Source: Tubiluchus corallicola (Eukaryota > Priapulida > Priapulimorpha > Priapulimorphida > Tubiluchidae). Taken from it: a stretch of DNA of 50,935 bases. Where the stretch lies: NCBI GenBank assembly GCA_030141605.1, contig JAQGDQ010002424.1, forward strand, positions 1 through 50,935, read 5' to 3'. The notes beneath the pieces are model-generated. The model saw only the letters and a program-made list of their open reading frames with translations, ran no database searches and had not been told where the DNA came from. The translations under genes were made by a program, and so were the position numbers. Shown here piece after piece: positions 8,745 through 17,546 of the stretch (within the stretch, counting starts at the first letter, position 1; each line of letters starts with the position of its first letter).

Positions 8745-8782
8745 AAAAGGCGGTTTTTTAAAATAAAATGCCGCCTTTTTTA
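8745..8782 (+). terminator. Intrinsic terminator after the gldJ-like gene
   Basis: The stem AAAAGGCGG (8745-8753) pairs with CCGCCTTTT (8771-8779) around an AT-rich loop and runs into a T tract. It is GC-rich for this region and lies 20 bp after the stop codon, separating the gene from prfA. Confidence 0.8.
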
Positions 8783-8802
8783 TTGTTTAATAACATAGAA
8801 CA

Positions 8803-9876
8803 ATGCTTCAAGAACTTGCCGAAATAGAAGAAAGATTTAATGTCGTAGCCAAACGACTATTAGACCCGGATATAATAAAAGACATAAAACAATATTCTAA
8901 ATTAAATAAAGAGTATAAAGAGCTTGAAAAAATAACTAACAAGTTTCATGAATATCAAAACGTACTCTCTAATATTAAAGAAGCAAAACACGTACTGGAA
9001 ACAGATAAAGATGAAGAGTTTAGAAGCCTCGCCAAACAAGAGTTAGATACACTTGCCCCAAAGCAAGAAAGCATTGAAGCAGAACTAAAAAAGTTATTGC
9101 TCCCTACTGACCCCAACGATAGCAAAAATATTGTCCTTGAAATAAGAGCAGGAACTGGGGGAGACGAAGCATCCATTTTTGCAGGCGATTTATTTAGAAT
9201 GTATAGAGGGTTTGCAGAAAAACAAGGATGGAAACTAAATGTAATAGATACAACAGAAGGCACATCTGGGGGGTACAAAGAGATAATATGCACAATAGCA
9301 GGCAACAATGTATATGGAATGATGAAGTTTGAATCAGGAGTTCATAGAGTGCAAAGAGTGCCTGTAACAGAAACACAAGGCAGAGTACACACATCTGCAG
9401 CCAGTGTAGTTGTATTGCCCGAAATAGACGACATAGAAGTAAATCTTAATATGAATGAAATAAGAAAAGACACTTTCTGTTCGTCTGGGCCAGGAGGCCA
9501 ATCCGTAAACACTACCTACTCCGCTATAAGACTCACCCACATTCCCACAGGCATTGTTGTTTCTTGTCAAGACGAGAAATCTCAAATCAAAAATTTAGAA
9601 AAAGCATTGACGGTGTTGCGTGCAAGAATATATGAGCTTGAAAGAGAAAAACAACACAATGCTATTGGCAATCAAAGAAAATCTATGGTTCGATCAGGAG
9701 ATCGTTCCGAAAAAATTAGAACCTACAACTATCCACAAGGCAGAGTGACAGACCACAGAATAGGATTTTCCGTACACAGCTTGCCTAGTGTAATGAACGG
9801 AAATATTATGGAATTTATTGAAAATGTTAGAATTGCTGACAATGCCGAAAAACTAAAAGAAGGAGGAAAAGAATAA
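8803..9876 (+). CDS. prfA: Peptide chain release factor 1
   Basis: A 357-residue class I release factor that recognises UAA and UAG and triggers peptidyl-tRNA hydrolysis. The GGQ catalytic loop is present as SGPGGQSVNT near residue 229, with RAGTGGDEASIFAGDLFRMY near 110 and the codon-recognition region near HRVQRVPVTETQGRVHTSA. The length and end are normal. Because RF1 reads UAG, its intact presence argues against general UAG reassignment in this organism, which matters for the in-frame TAG in thrS. Confidence 0.95.
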   Translation: MLQELAEIEERFNVVAKRLLDPDIIKDIKQYSKLNKEYKELEKITNKFHEYQNVLSNIKEAKHVLETDKDEEFRSLAKQELDTLAPKQESIEAELKKLLLPTDPNDSKNIVLEIRAGTGGDEASIFAGDLFRMYRGFAEKQGWKLNVIDTTEGTSGGYKEIICTIAGNNVYGMMKFESGVHRVQRVPVTETQGRVHTSAASVVVLPEIDDIEVNLNMNEIRKDTFCSSGPGGQSVNTTYSAIRLTHIPTGIVVSCQDEKSQIKNLEKALTVLRARIYELEREKQHNAIGNQRKSMVRSGDRSEKIRTYNYPQGRVTDHRIGFSVHSLPSVMNGNIMEFIENVRIADNAEKLKEGGKE

Positions 9877-10068
9877 CCCTTGAAGCTCTAAAAAATACAA
9901 TACCAAACTATTGCATTGCCAAAATGCGTTATTGATTTCTTCTTTTTCATTTTTTAACAAAAAACCACCCTATATGTTTATTGCTTCAAATGTATTGAAA
10001 TATATCTAAATTTACTAACTTGCAAACAAAAGCTTATGTAAACAATAACTTAATAAAAAAATTGAAAT

Positions 10069-11703
10069 ATGTCTAATAGTTTTTTTAAAATTCCAAAACC
10101 TCATAACGAACCAGTACTATCTTATTCTAAAGGAAGTATAGAAAAAAAAGCTCTGAAAGAAGCCATTCAAGAAGCTAGAAATTCGCAAATAACTGTACCA
10201 CTATATATAGGTAATCAAGAAATAAAAACAGAAAAAAAGGGAGTGATGTCACCTCCCCATGATCACCAGCACATATTAGGGCATTATTATATTGGAAATC
10301 GCAAGCACGTAAAACAAGCCATTGACACAGCATTGGCAGCTAAATCAAATTGGGAAAATATGCCGTGGTATCAGCGAGCTTCTATCTTTCTTAAAGCCGC
10401 AGAGTTAATCGCAGGCCCATATAGAGCCAAAATCAATGCCGCTACAATGTTAGCGCAATCTAAAAATGCTTACCAAGCAGAAATAGACGCTGCCTGTGAA
10501 ATGGTAGACTTTTTAAGGTTCAATGCATATTTCATGTCAAAAATATATCAAGAGCAACCTAATTCATCTCCTACTATTTGGAATAGATTAGAGTACAGAG
10601 CATTAGAAGGATTTATTCTTGCAGTGACTCCTTTTAACTTTACAGCCATTGCAGGAAACCTACCAGCAGCTCCTGCCCTTATGGGTAACGTTGTGTTATG
10701 GAAACCCTCTGATGCGCAAATGTATTCTGCCAATGTGCTCATGAAAATATTTAAAGAAGCAGGACTGCCTGATGGAGTAATCAACATGGTATTGGTAGAT
10801 CCCGAAGATTTGGAAGAGGTATATGAGAGTCCCGAATTATCAGGTATACACTTTACAGGAAGCTCAGCTGTGTTTCAAAAAATATGGAGAAAAATAGGAG
10901 GAAACATTTCAAAATATAAGTCTTTTCCTAGAATTGTAGGGGAAACAGGCGGCAAAGATTTTATAGTTGCACACCCATCTGCCAACGTAAAAGAAGTAGT
11001 AACAGGAATTATTCGTGGTGCATTTGAGTTTCAAGGGCAGAAATGCTCTGCCGCTTCAAGAGCATATTTGCCTAATAACTTGTGGAAAAGAATAAAAGAA
11101 GAGCTTTTGAAAGACCTAAAAGGTATAAAAATTGGAGGCACAGAAAATTTTTCAAATTTCGTCAATGCCGTAATTAATAAAAAGGCTTTTGATAAGATAA
11201 AGGGATATATTGACGAGGCTAAAAAAAGCTCAGATATAGAGGTTCTTTTTGGAGGAAATTGTGATGACTCAAAGGGATATTTTATTGAGCCTACTGTTTT
11301 GCTTACAAAAAATCCAAAATATAAAACAATGTGTGAAGAGATTTTTGGACCTGTTATCACTATATATATTTATGACGAAGAAAAAGAAAAGTATGAAGAT
11401 ATACTTAAATTAATAGACTCCTCTTCTCCATATGCCTTAACAGGAGCAGTGTTTTCTCAAGATAGAAATGCCATTGTGGTAACAGAAAAATTGTTACAAC
11501 ATTCAGCGGGGAATTTCTATATTAATGATAAACCAACTGGCGCTGTTGTTGGTCAACAACCTTTTGGAGGCGGAAGGGGTTCTGGAACAAATGATAAAGC
11601 AGGGGCATCGTTAAATTTATTGCGATGGGCATCTGCAAGAACAATTAAGGAGAGCTTACTTCCACCAACAAGTTACCACTATCCATTTATGGATGAAGAA
11701 TAG
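10069..11703 (+). CDS. pruA: L-glutamate gamma-semialdehyde dehydrogenase (1-pyrroline-5-carboxylate dehydrogenase)
   Basis: A 544-residue aldehyde dehydrogenase of the P5C dehydrogenase type, which makes glutamate from P5C in proline and arginine catabolism using NAD. Key stretches are TPFNFTAIAGNLPAAPALMGN near 190, HFTGSSAVF near 263, VGETGGKDF near 298 and EFQGQKCSAASRAY near 326 with the catalytic cysteine. The C-terminal QQPFGGGRGSGTNDKAG motif is typical. No proline dehydrogenase is in the window. The next gene overlaps its end. Confidence 0.92.
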   Translation: MSNSFFKIPKPHNEPVLSYSKGSIEKKALKEAIQEARNSQITVPLYIGNQEIKTEKKGVMSPPHDHQHILGHYYIGNRKHVKQAIDTALAAKSNWENMPWYQRASIFLKAAELIAGPYRAKINAATMLAQSKNAYQAEIDAACEMVDFLRFNAYFMSKIYQEQPNSSPTIWNRLEYRALEGFILAVTPFNFTAIAGNLPAAPALMGNVVLWKPSDAQMYSANVLMKIFKEAGLPDGVINMVLVDPEDLEEVYESPELSGIHFTGSSAVFQKIWRKIGGNISKYKSFPRIVGETGGKDFIVAHPSANVKEVVTGIIRGAFEFQGQKCSAASRAYLPNNLWKRIKEELLKDLKGIKIGGTENFSNFVNAVINKKAFDKIKGYIDEAKKSSDIEVLFGGNCDDSKGYFIEPTVLLTKNPKYKTMCEEIFGPVITIYIYDEEKEKYEDILKLIDSSSPYALTGAVFSQDRNAIVVTEKLLQHSAGNFYINDKPTGAVVGQQPFGGGRGSGTNDKAGASLNLLRWASARTIKESLLPPTSYHYPFMDEE

Positions 11704-12928
11704 GCATGCTATGTTAAAACATACATTTGAAAAAGAGTTTGCCCTTTGCCAAATACAATTAAAAGGAGTATTAGAGATCACTAATGCTATAAATGAAAAT
11801 ATGTCAGAAGAAAACTTGTATAAGTTGTATAAGTTTTTGCTTTTAACTAATTTAGATGTAACAAAAATAACGCTTTTCACATATGAAAACGGAAAATGGA
11901 ACTGCAAAATAAATTATGGAACTAAAACAAATTTTTTAGACTATAATGTTGATGATGAAAATTTCAAGCTAAGTACTGCAGCCAGTATTGCCACGCTTAG
12001 CGATATAGACCCTGCTTTTTCGGAGTTTGAAGTTATGGTTCCTATTAATCATAAAAATAAAAACTTAGCACTTTTATTTCTTGGAAGTAATATAGAGCAA
12101 AAAACTAAGCTGGATACAAATTTTGCTCAAACTATTGGTAATATTGTAATGGTAGCCATTGAGAACAAAAAGTTTGCAAGACAACAAATTCAAAAAGAAA
12201 CACTCCAAAAAGAATTAGAGATTGCCTCCAAACTTCAATTAAGGTTATTGCCCCATAAGCTACCATATAATGACAAGGTGAAATTTGCTTCTGTTTACAT
12301 ACCTCATAATAATGTAGGTGGAGACTATTATGATGTTATTCCTATTACACAGGACGAATATCTTTTTTGCATTGCTGATGTTTCTGGCAAAGGGGTGCCT
12401 GCTGCTCTTCTAATGTCAAATTTTAATGCTGCTCTTCATGTGCTTGTTCGTCAAAAAATTAGCTTAACAAATATTGTTCACTTGTTGAACTATCAAATAT
12501 TCAAGAGCATAGAATATAATGAGTTTTTTATTACTCTTTTCATTGCCATTTACAACCATAAGGATAAAACCTTAGAATACATAAATGCAGGGCATCCCCC
12601 TCCTATTTTATTACAAGGCAATACTACAAAACGGCTAACGGCAAGTGCAACCATTTTAGGTATTTTAGAAAAATTACCTATAAAGCATGTAAAGATAAAA
12701 AACTTGAAAGACTTTTTACTTTTTGCTTATACTGATGGTGTAACAGAATGCTTTAATAATGAAAACGAAATGTTTGGAGAAAATAAAGTAATCAATGTGG
12801 TGCAAAAAAATCAACATTTAGATGTAAAGGATTTTAACGAATCAATGCTTAATCACCTAAATAAGCATAATGGGCAACAAAAACAGTATGAGGATGACAT
12901 TTCATTTTTAACTCTAAAAGCACAATAA
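11693..12928 (+). CDS. GAF plus SpoIIE/PP2C-type serine phosphatase
   Basis: The 411 residues hold a GAF-like sensor region (about 20-165), a short helical linker (about 165-190, rich in Lys, Gln and Glu) and a SpoIIE-type PP2C phosphatase domain. Metal-binding motifs are intact: NNVGGDYYDV near 206, IADVSGKGVPAALLMS near 230, YTDGVTE near 345 and EDDISFLTLK at the end. Such RsbU-like proteins dephosphorylate anti-anti-sigma or other regulators. The ATG at 11693 overlaps the upstream gene by 11 nt, and a second ATG at 11711 is equally plausible, so the pair is probably translationally coupled. Confidence 0.85.
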   Translation: MKNRHAMLKHTFEKEFALCQIQLKGVLEITNAINENMSEENLYKLYKFLLLTNLDVTKITLFTYENGKWNCKINYGTKTNFLDYNVDDENFKLSTAASIATLSDIDPAFSEFEVMVPINHKNKNLALLFLGSNIEQKTKLDTNFAQTIGNIVMVAIENKKFARQQIQKETLQKELEIASKLQLRLLPHKLPYNDKVKFASVYIPHNNVGGDYYDVIPITQDEYLFCIADVSGKGVPAALLMSNFNAALHVLVRQKISLTNIVHLLNYQIFKSIEYNEFFITLFIAIYNHKDKTLEYINAGHPPPILLQGNTTKRLTASATILGILEKLPIKHVKIKNLKDFLLFAYTDGVTECFNNENEMFGENKVINVVQKNQHLDVKDFNESMLNHLNKHNGQQKQYEDDISFLTLKAQ

Positions 12929-12977
12929 AGCTTTTAAATCACATCTTGTTTGTTGCTAAAAGTCAAAAAATTTCCCT

Positions 12978-13451
12978 TTATCTAAACCTCTCTAATGAAC
13001 GAACTAGGTTTTCATCTCTTTTAATAAAATTTTGTGCCAATGTATTAAGCACTATTGCCACAAAAGGAAAGATAAGACCAACATGCCATGCTCCATTGAA
13101 AAAGCTTTTTAGCTGATTGATTTTATATAGGCACAAAGCAATAACCAATAGCAATATAAAGGTGTTTAAAAAGGCAAGCCTAAACTGCCTAAGCCTCTTT
13201 TTGTAGATAAAAATAATGTATAGAGTATTACAAATCACCAACAGTGTTGCAGCACCCAAAAGCAATAAGTATTCGCATTGGCTAATTTCTGCACCTGTTG
13301 TTGTTGTTTCATATTCAATTAGGACAAATGCATTAGCTTCTATTTCAATCATAGAATCATCAGTCGTTCCTTTCCAAAAAGGAATGAATGCTAATAGAGT
13401 CATACATATGATAACTCCAAGCAAAAATAATGTTTGTATTCGCTCTATCAT
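12978..13451 (-). CDS. DUF4293 family membrane protein
   Basis: A 157-residue protein beginning MIERIQTLFLLGVIICM, the typical opening of DUF4293 proteins, with four hydrophobic segments (about residues 5-25, 58-82, 90-110 and 122-142) and a basic C-terminal tail. It should span the inner membrane. The family is widespread in Bacteroidota but has no assigned function. It converges on the phosphatase gene and follows the FKBP gene by about 45 bp. Confidence 0.8.
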   Translation of the reverse strand: MIERIQTLFLLGVIICMTLLAFIPFWKGTTDDSMIEIEANAFVLIEYETTTTGAEISQCEYLLLLGAATLLVICNTLYIIFIYKKRLRQFRLAFLNTFILLLVIALCLYKINQLKSFFNGAWHVGLIFPFVAIVLNTLAQNFIKRDENLVRSLERFR

Positions 13452-13496
13452 TTTATGACTAAAACTCTAAATATTAACTATTGAATAGATGATTAT

Positions 13497-14180
13497 CTAC
13501 TTAACATCTATGAGTTCTATTTCAAAAAAAAGTGTTGCATCTGGAGGAATGACAGGAGGAAACCCAGATAGTCCATAACCTATGCGAGAAGGTATTTTTA
13601 ACAATGCTTTTGTTCCTTTTGGCAGTCGCATGATGCCTTCATCCCATCCTTTTATTACCTGCCCTACTCCTACTTCAAATGTAATTGGTTCCCCTCTATC
13701 AAAAGAGTTGTCAAAAACGCTTCCATCTTCTAAAAACCCTTTATAATGTACAGAAACCTTCTGCCCTTTTTGAGGCAGGCTACCTTCTCCTTTTTCATGA
13801 ATTTTAATTCCAAGCCCTGATTCGTAATATTCCATATTTATTTCTCTTTTAGCTATTTTCCATTGTTCAAGTGCTTGCCAAACAAACACTAATTCCAATG
13901 CTGTTAATTTAAGTTCTTTATTTTTTGACATTGTTGTCAAGTTCTCCATTGTTGGCTCTTGTAGTAAAATTGTTTTTTCTTTTTTACCGCGAAGCAATAT
14001 AACATGATCTTCTTTTTCGGCAAACAACGCACATAAGTCAGAAGAAATTTTCTCGTTTTTATAGCAGTAATCAGCTTTCAAATCACTCTTGGTAACACAC
14101 TGCGTACATTGAGCATTAGATTTGTCTATAACTATTATTAAACAAATAGTTATGAGTAACAAAAAATATCTTTTATTCAT
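13497..14180 (-). CDS. Exported FKBP-type peptidyl-prolyl cis-trans isomerase
   Basis: The 227 residues start with a signal peptide ending near SNAQ. A roughly 90-residue region with a CTQC pair follows, then a C-terminal FKBP domain (about 125-227) with VSVHYKGFLEDGSVFDNSF, GQVIKGWDEGIMRLPKGTKA and PPDATLFFEIELIDV. FKBP isomerases assist folding of exported proteins. GldI of gliding bacteria is a related FKBP, but this protein lacks a lipobox and has an unusual N-terminal region, so I do not call it GldI. It probably acts in the periplasm. Confidence 0.85.
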   Translation of the reverse strand: MNKRYFLLLITICLIIVIDKSNAQCTQCVTKSDLKADYCYKNEKISSDLCALFAEKEDHVILLRGKKEKTILLQEPTMENLTTMSKNKELKLTALELVFVWQALEQWKIAKREINMEYYESGLGIKIHEKGEGSLPQKGQKVSVHYKGFLEDGSVFDNSFDRGEPITFEVGVGQVIKGWDEGIMRLPKGTKALLKIPSRIGYGLSGFPPVIPPDATLFFEIELIDVK

Positions 14181-14334
14181 TGGTTAGGGAAATTATATAT
14201 TTTAATTTTCTTAAATACTTTAGCATTTACTATCATCAAAAACACCAACTATTATAGTATTTATTAGATTAGAATTTCAAAGTGTAAAGTTAGAAAAATT
14301 ACATGAAAATATCCATAAATTTCACAATATTTTT

Positions 14335-15093
14335 CTATTCTGATATCTCATATGAAGAGCAATGAGATATGAGTTTGCTTATGGCCATTTTATGGTTGAG
14401 TTGCTGAGCTCTCTTCCAATCGTCGCATGCTTTTTCGTTTTCGTTTGTTTTCCAATACAAATTAGCCCTAATAAAAAATGCCTCATTAAGATCAGAACAT
14501 CCTATGTTTATGATTTTAGTAATATTTTCAATAGCAGCATTATATTTTCCTTCTTTTTCCAATAGTTTTGTAACAAAAAAATAAGGCTTTTCAAGGGTAG
14601 AATCAAGCTCAATTGCACGTAGATAGTCTTCTATTGCCAAATCATCTTTGCTTGAAAATTTCCTTATATTGCCTCTGTAATAATAAACCCTTGCGTCTTC
14701 AGGGTTAAGTTCTATAGATTTTGAATAGTCCTCTTCTGATTCTTCATATTTTTTAGCTAACTCTCTTGCATAGCCTCTATAAATATATCCAAAAGGGTTT
14801 GCTGGATTTAACTCTATAAAGAAAGAGTAAATTTCTTCTGCTTTTTCATAATTTTTATCTACAATATAAATAGATGATTTTCCATTATAAGGTCCTAAGT
14901 CAAAAGGGTTGAGCTCTATAGATTTTTTATAAAATTTCAAAGCCCTCTTATCCCTTCCTTTAAAAGCACATTCCAATCCCCTAAGATATTTCTCTTTTGC
15001 TTTCCTCTCGTCTTTAACAGAGTGGTTTGTTTGAGCATATCCTGCCAATGAGGTATTAAAGATAAGCCAAAACAGTAATAATGTTGTTTTCAT
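14335..15093 (-). CDS. Exported tetratricopeptide-repeat protein
   Basis: I place the start at ATG 15091-15093 (MKTTLLLFWL), which yields a clean signal peptide (to about GYAQ) and 252 residues. The open frame runs 19 codons further upstream without family support. The mature part is a series of about five TPR units, seen as recurring YxxSIELNPxD, GYARELAKKYEESEEDY and YYYRGNIRKFSSKDDLAIEDY patterns. TPR proteins are protein-interaction scaffolds, and nothing here fixes the partner. It stands alone on the minus strand. Confidence 0.75.
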   Translation of the reverse strand: MKTTLLLFWLIFNTSLAGYAQTNHSVKDERKAKEKYLRGLECAFKGRDKRALKFYKKSIELNPFDLGPYNGKSSIYIVDKNYEKAEEIYSFFIELNPANPFGYIYRGYARELAKKYEESEEDYSKSIELNPEDARVYYYRGNIRKFSSKDDLAIEDYLRAIELDSTLEKPYFFVTKLLEKEGKYNAAIENITKIINIGCSDLNEAFFIRANLYWKTNENEKACDDWKRAQQLNHKMAISKLISHCSSYEISE

Positions 15094-15150
15094 AGAAGTA
15101 AGTTTAGACCAAACAACAAATAACTTTAAAGGCACCAATGTAAAAAACAC

Positions 15151-15495
15151 AAAAAACGTAAAATTTGTTTTAAAAAATTGAATTTTTTGAAACTATTAAG
15201 TGTTTCTGTTGCTAAAAGAATAACAAAATTTGAAATTAATTAGGGTAATAATGGGCAATTCTAATAAAAAGTTGTTAAAAAAAATTAATTATATAACAAA
15301 GCCTACAAACAACGGCACTTAAAAAGGTAGTTAAGGATAATTCAATATTTTCCTTTCCCCTTACCTTTATTAAATAGATAAGGGGAAAGAGAAATAAGAT
15401 TTTAAAGTCCGCTTCCAATGGCAGCTGCTCTCACAGAGACCAGAGAGGCGGTAAATACTAAAAACAGTATCGAGTAGACGCCACAACAGACAGTA
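15151..15495. other. Intergenic region with one strong inverted repeat
   Basis: This 345-bp gap between the TPR gene and the small membrane peptide gene has no open frame of note. It contains the 11-bp inverted repeat at 15353-15389 and an AT-rich remainder. Confidence 0.5.
15353..15389 (-). terminator. Inverted repeat, possible terminator of the 54-aa peptide gene
   Basis: CTTTCCCCTTA (15353-15363) and TAAGGGGAAAG (15379-15389) are perfect complements with a 15-nt loop. It lies about 107 bp after the peptide stop codon on the minus strand. Neither side has a good T run, so it may be a processing or protein-binding site instead. Confidence 0.35.
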
Positions 15496-15660
15496 TTAAC
15501 CCCCATAGAGCATATTATAATCCGTTTTATCTTTGTCTACCAAGCCAATAATCCCTAAAACAAAGGCTAATTGAGAAATAACATATGATAGTGATCCAAT
15601 AAGAGGAATAACAGCAGTTACTACAGCTATTATTCCTAAAATTAAACTTGCTTTTTTCAT
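15496..15660 (-). CDS. Small hydrophobic membrane peptide (54 aa)
   Basis: ATG at 15658-15660 opens a 54-residue frame ending with TAA at 15496-15498. The peptide begins MKKASLILGIIAVVTAV and has two hydrophobic segments (about 5-23 and 25-41) separated by a Gly-Ser turn, then a short charged tail (VDKDKTDYNM). The composition, basic start and two-helix layout look like a real small inner-membrane protein rather than chance. An ATACC/GGTAT palindrome sits in the leader. No family could be named. Confidence 0.55.
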   Translation of the reverse strand: MKKASLILGIIAVVTAVIPLIGSLSYVISQLAFVLGIIGLVDKDKTDYNMLYGG

Positions 15661-15799
15661 ATTGTACAGTTTTTAAGTAATACCTTTTTGGTATAATTTA
15701 CAACATTAATTTGTAAATTACAAATTCGTATCACTTTTTATAAAAACATTTTTCGAAGTAATACGAAATGCTTCTATAAATTCAATCTGTGTTTTCACC

Positions 15800-16996
15800 T
15801 TATTTTAACTGGCAAATAGAAAGCCATGCCATTAGCCCGCTCCCTGTTTCCAAAGCATTTTCGTCCACATTAAAAGTAGGGGTGTGTACATTTGAAATAA
15901 TATTTTTTCTCTCATTTTTTGTCCCCAAACGGTAAAAGCATGCATCCATTTGCTGTGAATAAAAAGCAAAATCCTCCGATGCCATCCATATATCCAAATC
16001 AACAATATTCTCTTTTGTTAGATATTCTGTTGCAAATTGCTTTGTTTTTTCAGTCAATTCTGGAGAATTATTTAAAATAGGGTAGCCTTTTTGCACATCA
16101 AAAATACATTTCCCACCCATTGCTGTGGCTATGCCTTCTGCCATTTTTTTCATTTTATTATGGGCATCCAAACGCCATCTCTCATCCAAGGTTCTGAAAG
16201 TTCCATGAACAATAACTTCATTAGGAATTATGTTTGTTGCTCCCTCTCCTATTATTTTTCCAAATGATAAAACAGATGGTATTCTAGGGTCTGCGTTTCT
16301 ACTCACAATTTGCTGTAGTGCAACAATGATATGAGAAGTTATTACTACTGGGTCTACGTTATAGTGTGGAGTGGCTCCATGCCCCCCCCTTCCCTGAACA
16401 GTCATATACAACTCGTCAGCACTTGCCATATAAATTCCTTTTTTAAAGCCTACTTTTCCTACTGGAATCATGGGCGATACATGCTGTCCCAGTATACATT
16501 TTGGTGTTGGGTTTTGCAACACTCCCTCTTTAATCATCAACGAAGCTCCTCCAGGTTTTTTTTCTTCTCCGGGTTGAAAAATAAGCTTTATAGTTCCTTC
16601 AAACTCATTTTCCAATCCACTCAATATCATTGCCGTGCCAAGCAATGACGCAGTGTGAACATCATGACCGCAAGCATGCATTATTCCTCGATTTTTTGAT
16701 GCATATTCTACGTCATTTTTTTCTTCAATAGGCAAAGCATCTATATCTGCTCTTAAAGCAATTGTTTGTTTCTTAAAGTTTTTGCCTTTTATTAGGGCTA
16801 CTACGCCTGTGTTTGCTTGCTCTTTTATTTCAGAAACACCTATTTTTTGGAGCGTTTCTATAATGTATCTCATTGTTTGGTGCTCTGCAAAAGATAACTC
16901 AGGATAAGCATGTAAATGCCTCCGTATGGCAACAACTTCATCTTTGTATTTAGAGGCCAAAGACTTTATTCTATTTTTGATATCACTATTCATCAA
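15800..16996 (-). CDS. M20-family metal-dependent amidohydrolase (N-acyl amino acid / hippurate hydrolase type)
   Basis: The 398 residues match M20D amidohydrolases, cytoplasmic dimetal enzymes that hydrolyse N-acyl amino acids. Motifs include LHAYPELSFAE near 27, ALRADIDALPIEE near 81, GIMHACGHDVHTASLLGTA near 103, FQPGEEKKPGGASLM near 140, GRGGHGATPHYNVDP near 200 (the dimerisation/substrate His) and MASEDFAFYS near 350. It overlaps the end of the SPOR-like gene by 11 nt, so the two are probably translated together at the end of the secA operon. Confidence 0.88.
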   Translation of the reverse strand: MMNSDIKNRIKSLASKYKDEVVAIRRHLHAYPELSFAEHQTMRYIIETLQKIGVSEIKEQANTGVVALIKGKNFKKQTIALRADIDALPIEEKNDVEYASKNRGIMHACGHDVHTASLLGTAMILSGLENEFEGTIKLIFQPGEEKKPGGASLMIKEGVLQNPTPKCILGQHVSPMIPVGKVGFKKGIYMASADELYMTVQGRGGHGATPHYNVDPVVITSHIIVALQQIVSRNADPRIPSVLSFGKIIGEGATNIIPNEVIVHGTFRTLDERWRLDAHNKMKKMAEGIATAMGGKCIFDVQKGYPILNNSPELTEKTKQFATEYLTKENIVDLDIWMASEDFAFYSQQMDACFYRLGTKNERKNIISNVHTPTFNVDENALETGSGLMAWLSICQLK

Positions 16997-17543
16997 TTAT
17001 GGAAAGAAGGTCACTTGCATATACTGTAGTCGGCACTAAAAACGCGCCTTTTATTCCATTTTCTTTTAAGAGCTTAAGCGTTGGATAGGCTTCTAATCTG
17101 TTGTAAAACAGACCAAATCTCAATCTGTAAAATGGCTGTTTGTAGGTAAGCTCAAATTTATCCTCATCTACATCAAAAAGAGCTGCTACTTTGTTTTGCA
17201 TGTCAAATATCTCATCCCTTTGGCTGCTTTGAAAAACTTGAATAGTGTAGAGAGAAATAACGCTATATCCCTTCATATTATCAAGAAAATCATTTATTGC
17301 CAATGTAATGTCATGTGAAAAGTTTACATGATTAATTGCTTTCTCTTTAACATTAAAATGTTGTGTTTTTTCTGCATCTTTTTCGTTGGCAGCTGGCTCG
17401 TATTTTGGTCTATATCTTACCAAGCTTTCATAGTATCTGTTGTTTTTTTTCTTTTGCCCATATGTGTTAGCAAATCCAACGCAAGTAAGTGCAAGTATTA
17501 GAAATATCAATTTGCAATATTTATTCACAGACTGCTTCATCAT
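16986..17543 (-). CDS. Exported SPOR-like domain protein
   Basis: The 185-residue protein has a signal peptide (LIFLILALTCVGFANTYGQ). Its C-terminal half, about 95-178, reads like a SPOR fold (YTIQVFQSSQRDEIFDMQNK ... YRLRFGLFYNRLEAYPTLKL). SPOR domains bind denuded glycan strands of peptidoglycan. The gene starts 3 nt after the secA stop and overlaps the amidohydrolase start, so it belongs to one transcription unit. Its role next to secA is not known. Confidence 0.65.
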   Translation of the reverse strand: MMKQSVNKYCKLIFLILALTCVGFANTYGQKKKNNRYYESLVRYRPKYEPAANEKDAEKTQHFNVKEKAINHVNFSHDITLAINDFLDNMKGYSVISLYTIQVFQSSQRDEIFDMQNKVAALFDVDEDKFELTYKQPFYRLRFGLFYNRLEAYPTLKLLKENGIKGAFLVPTTVYASDLLSIIDE

Positions 17544-17546
17544 TTT

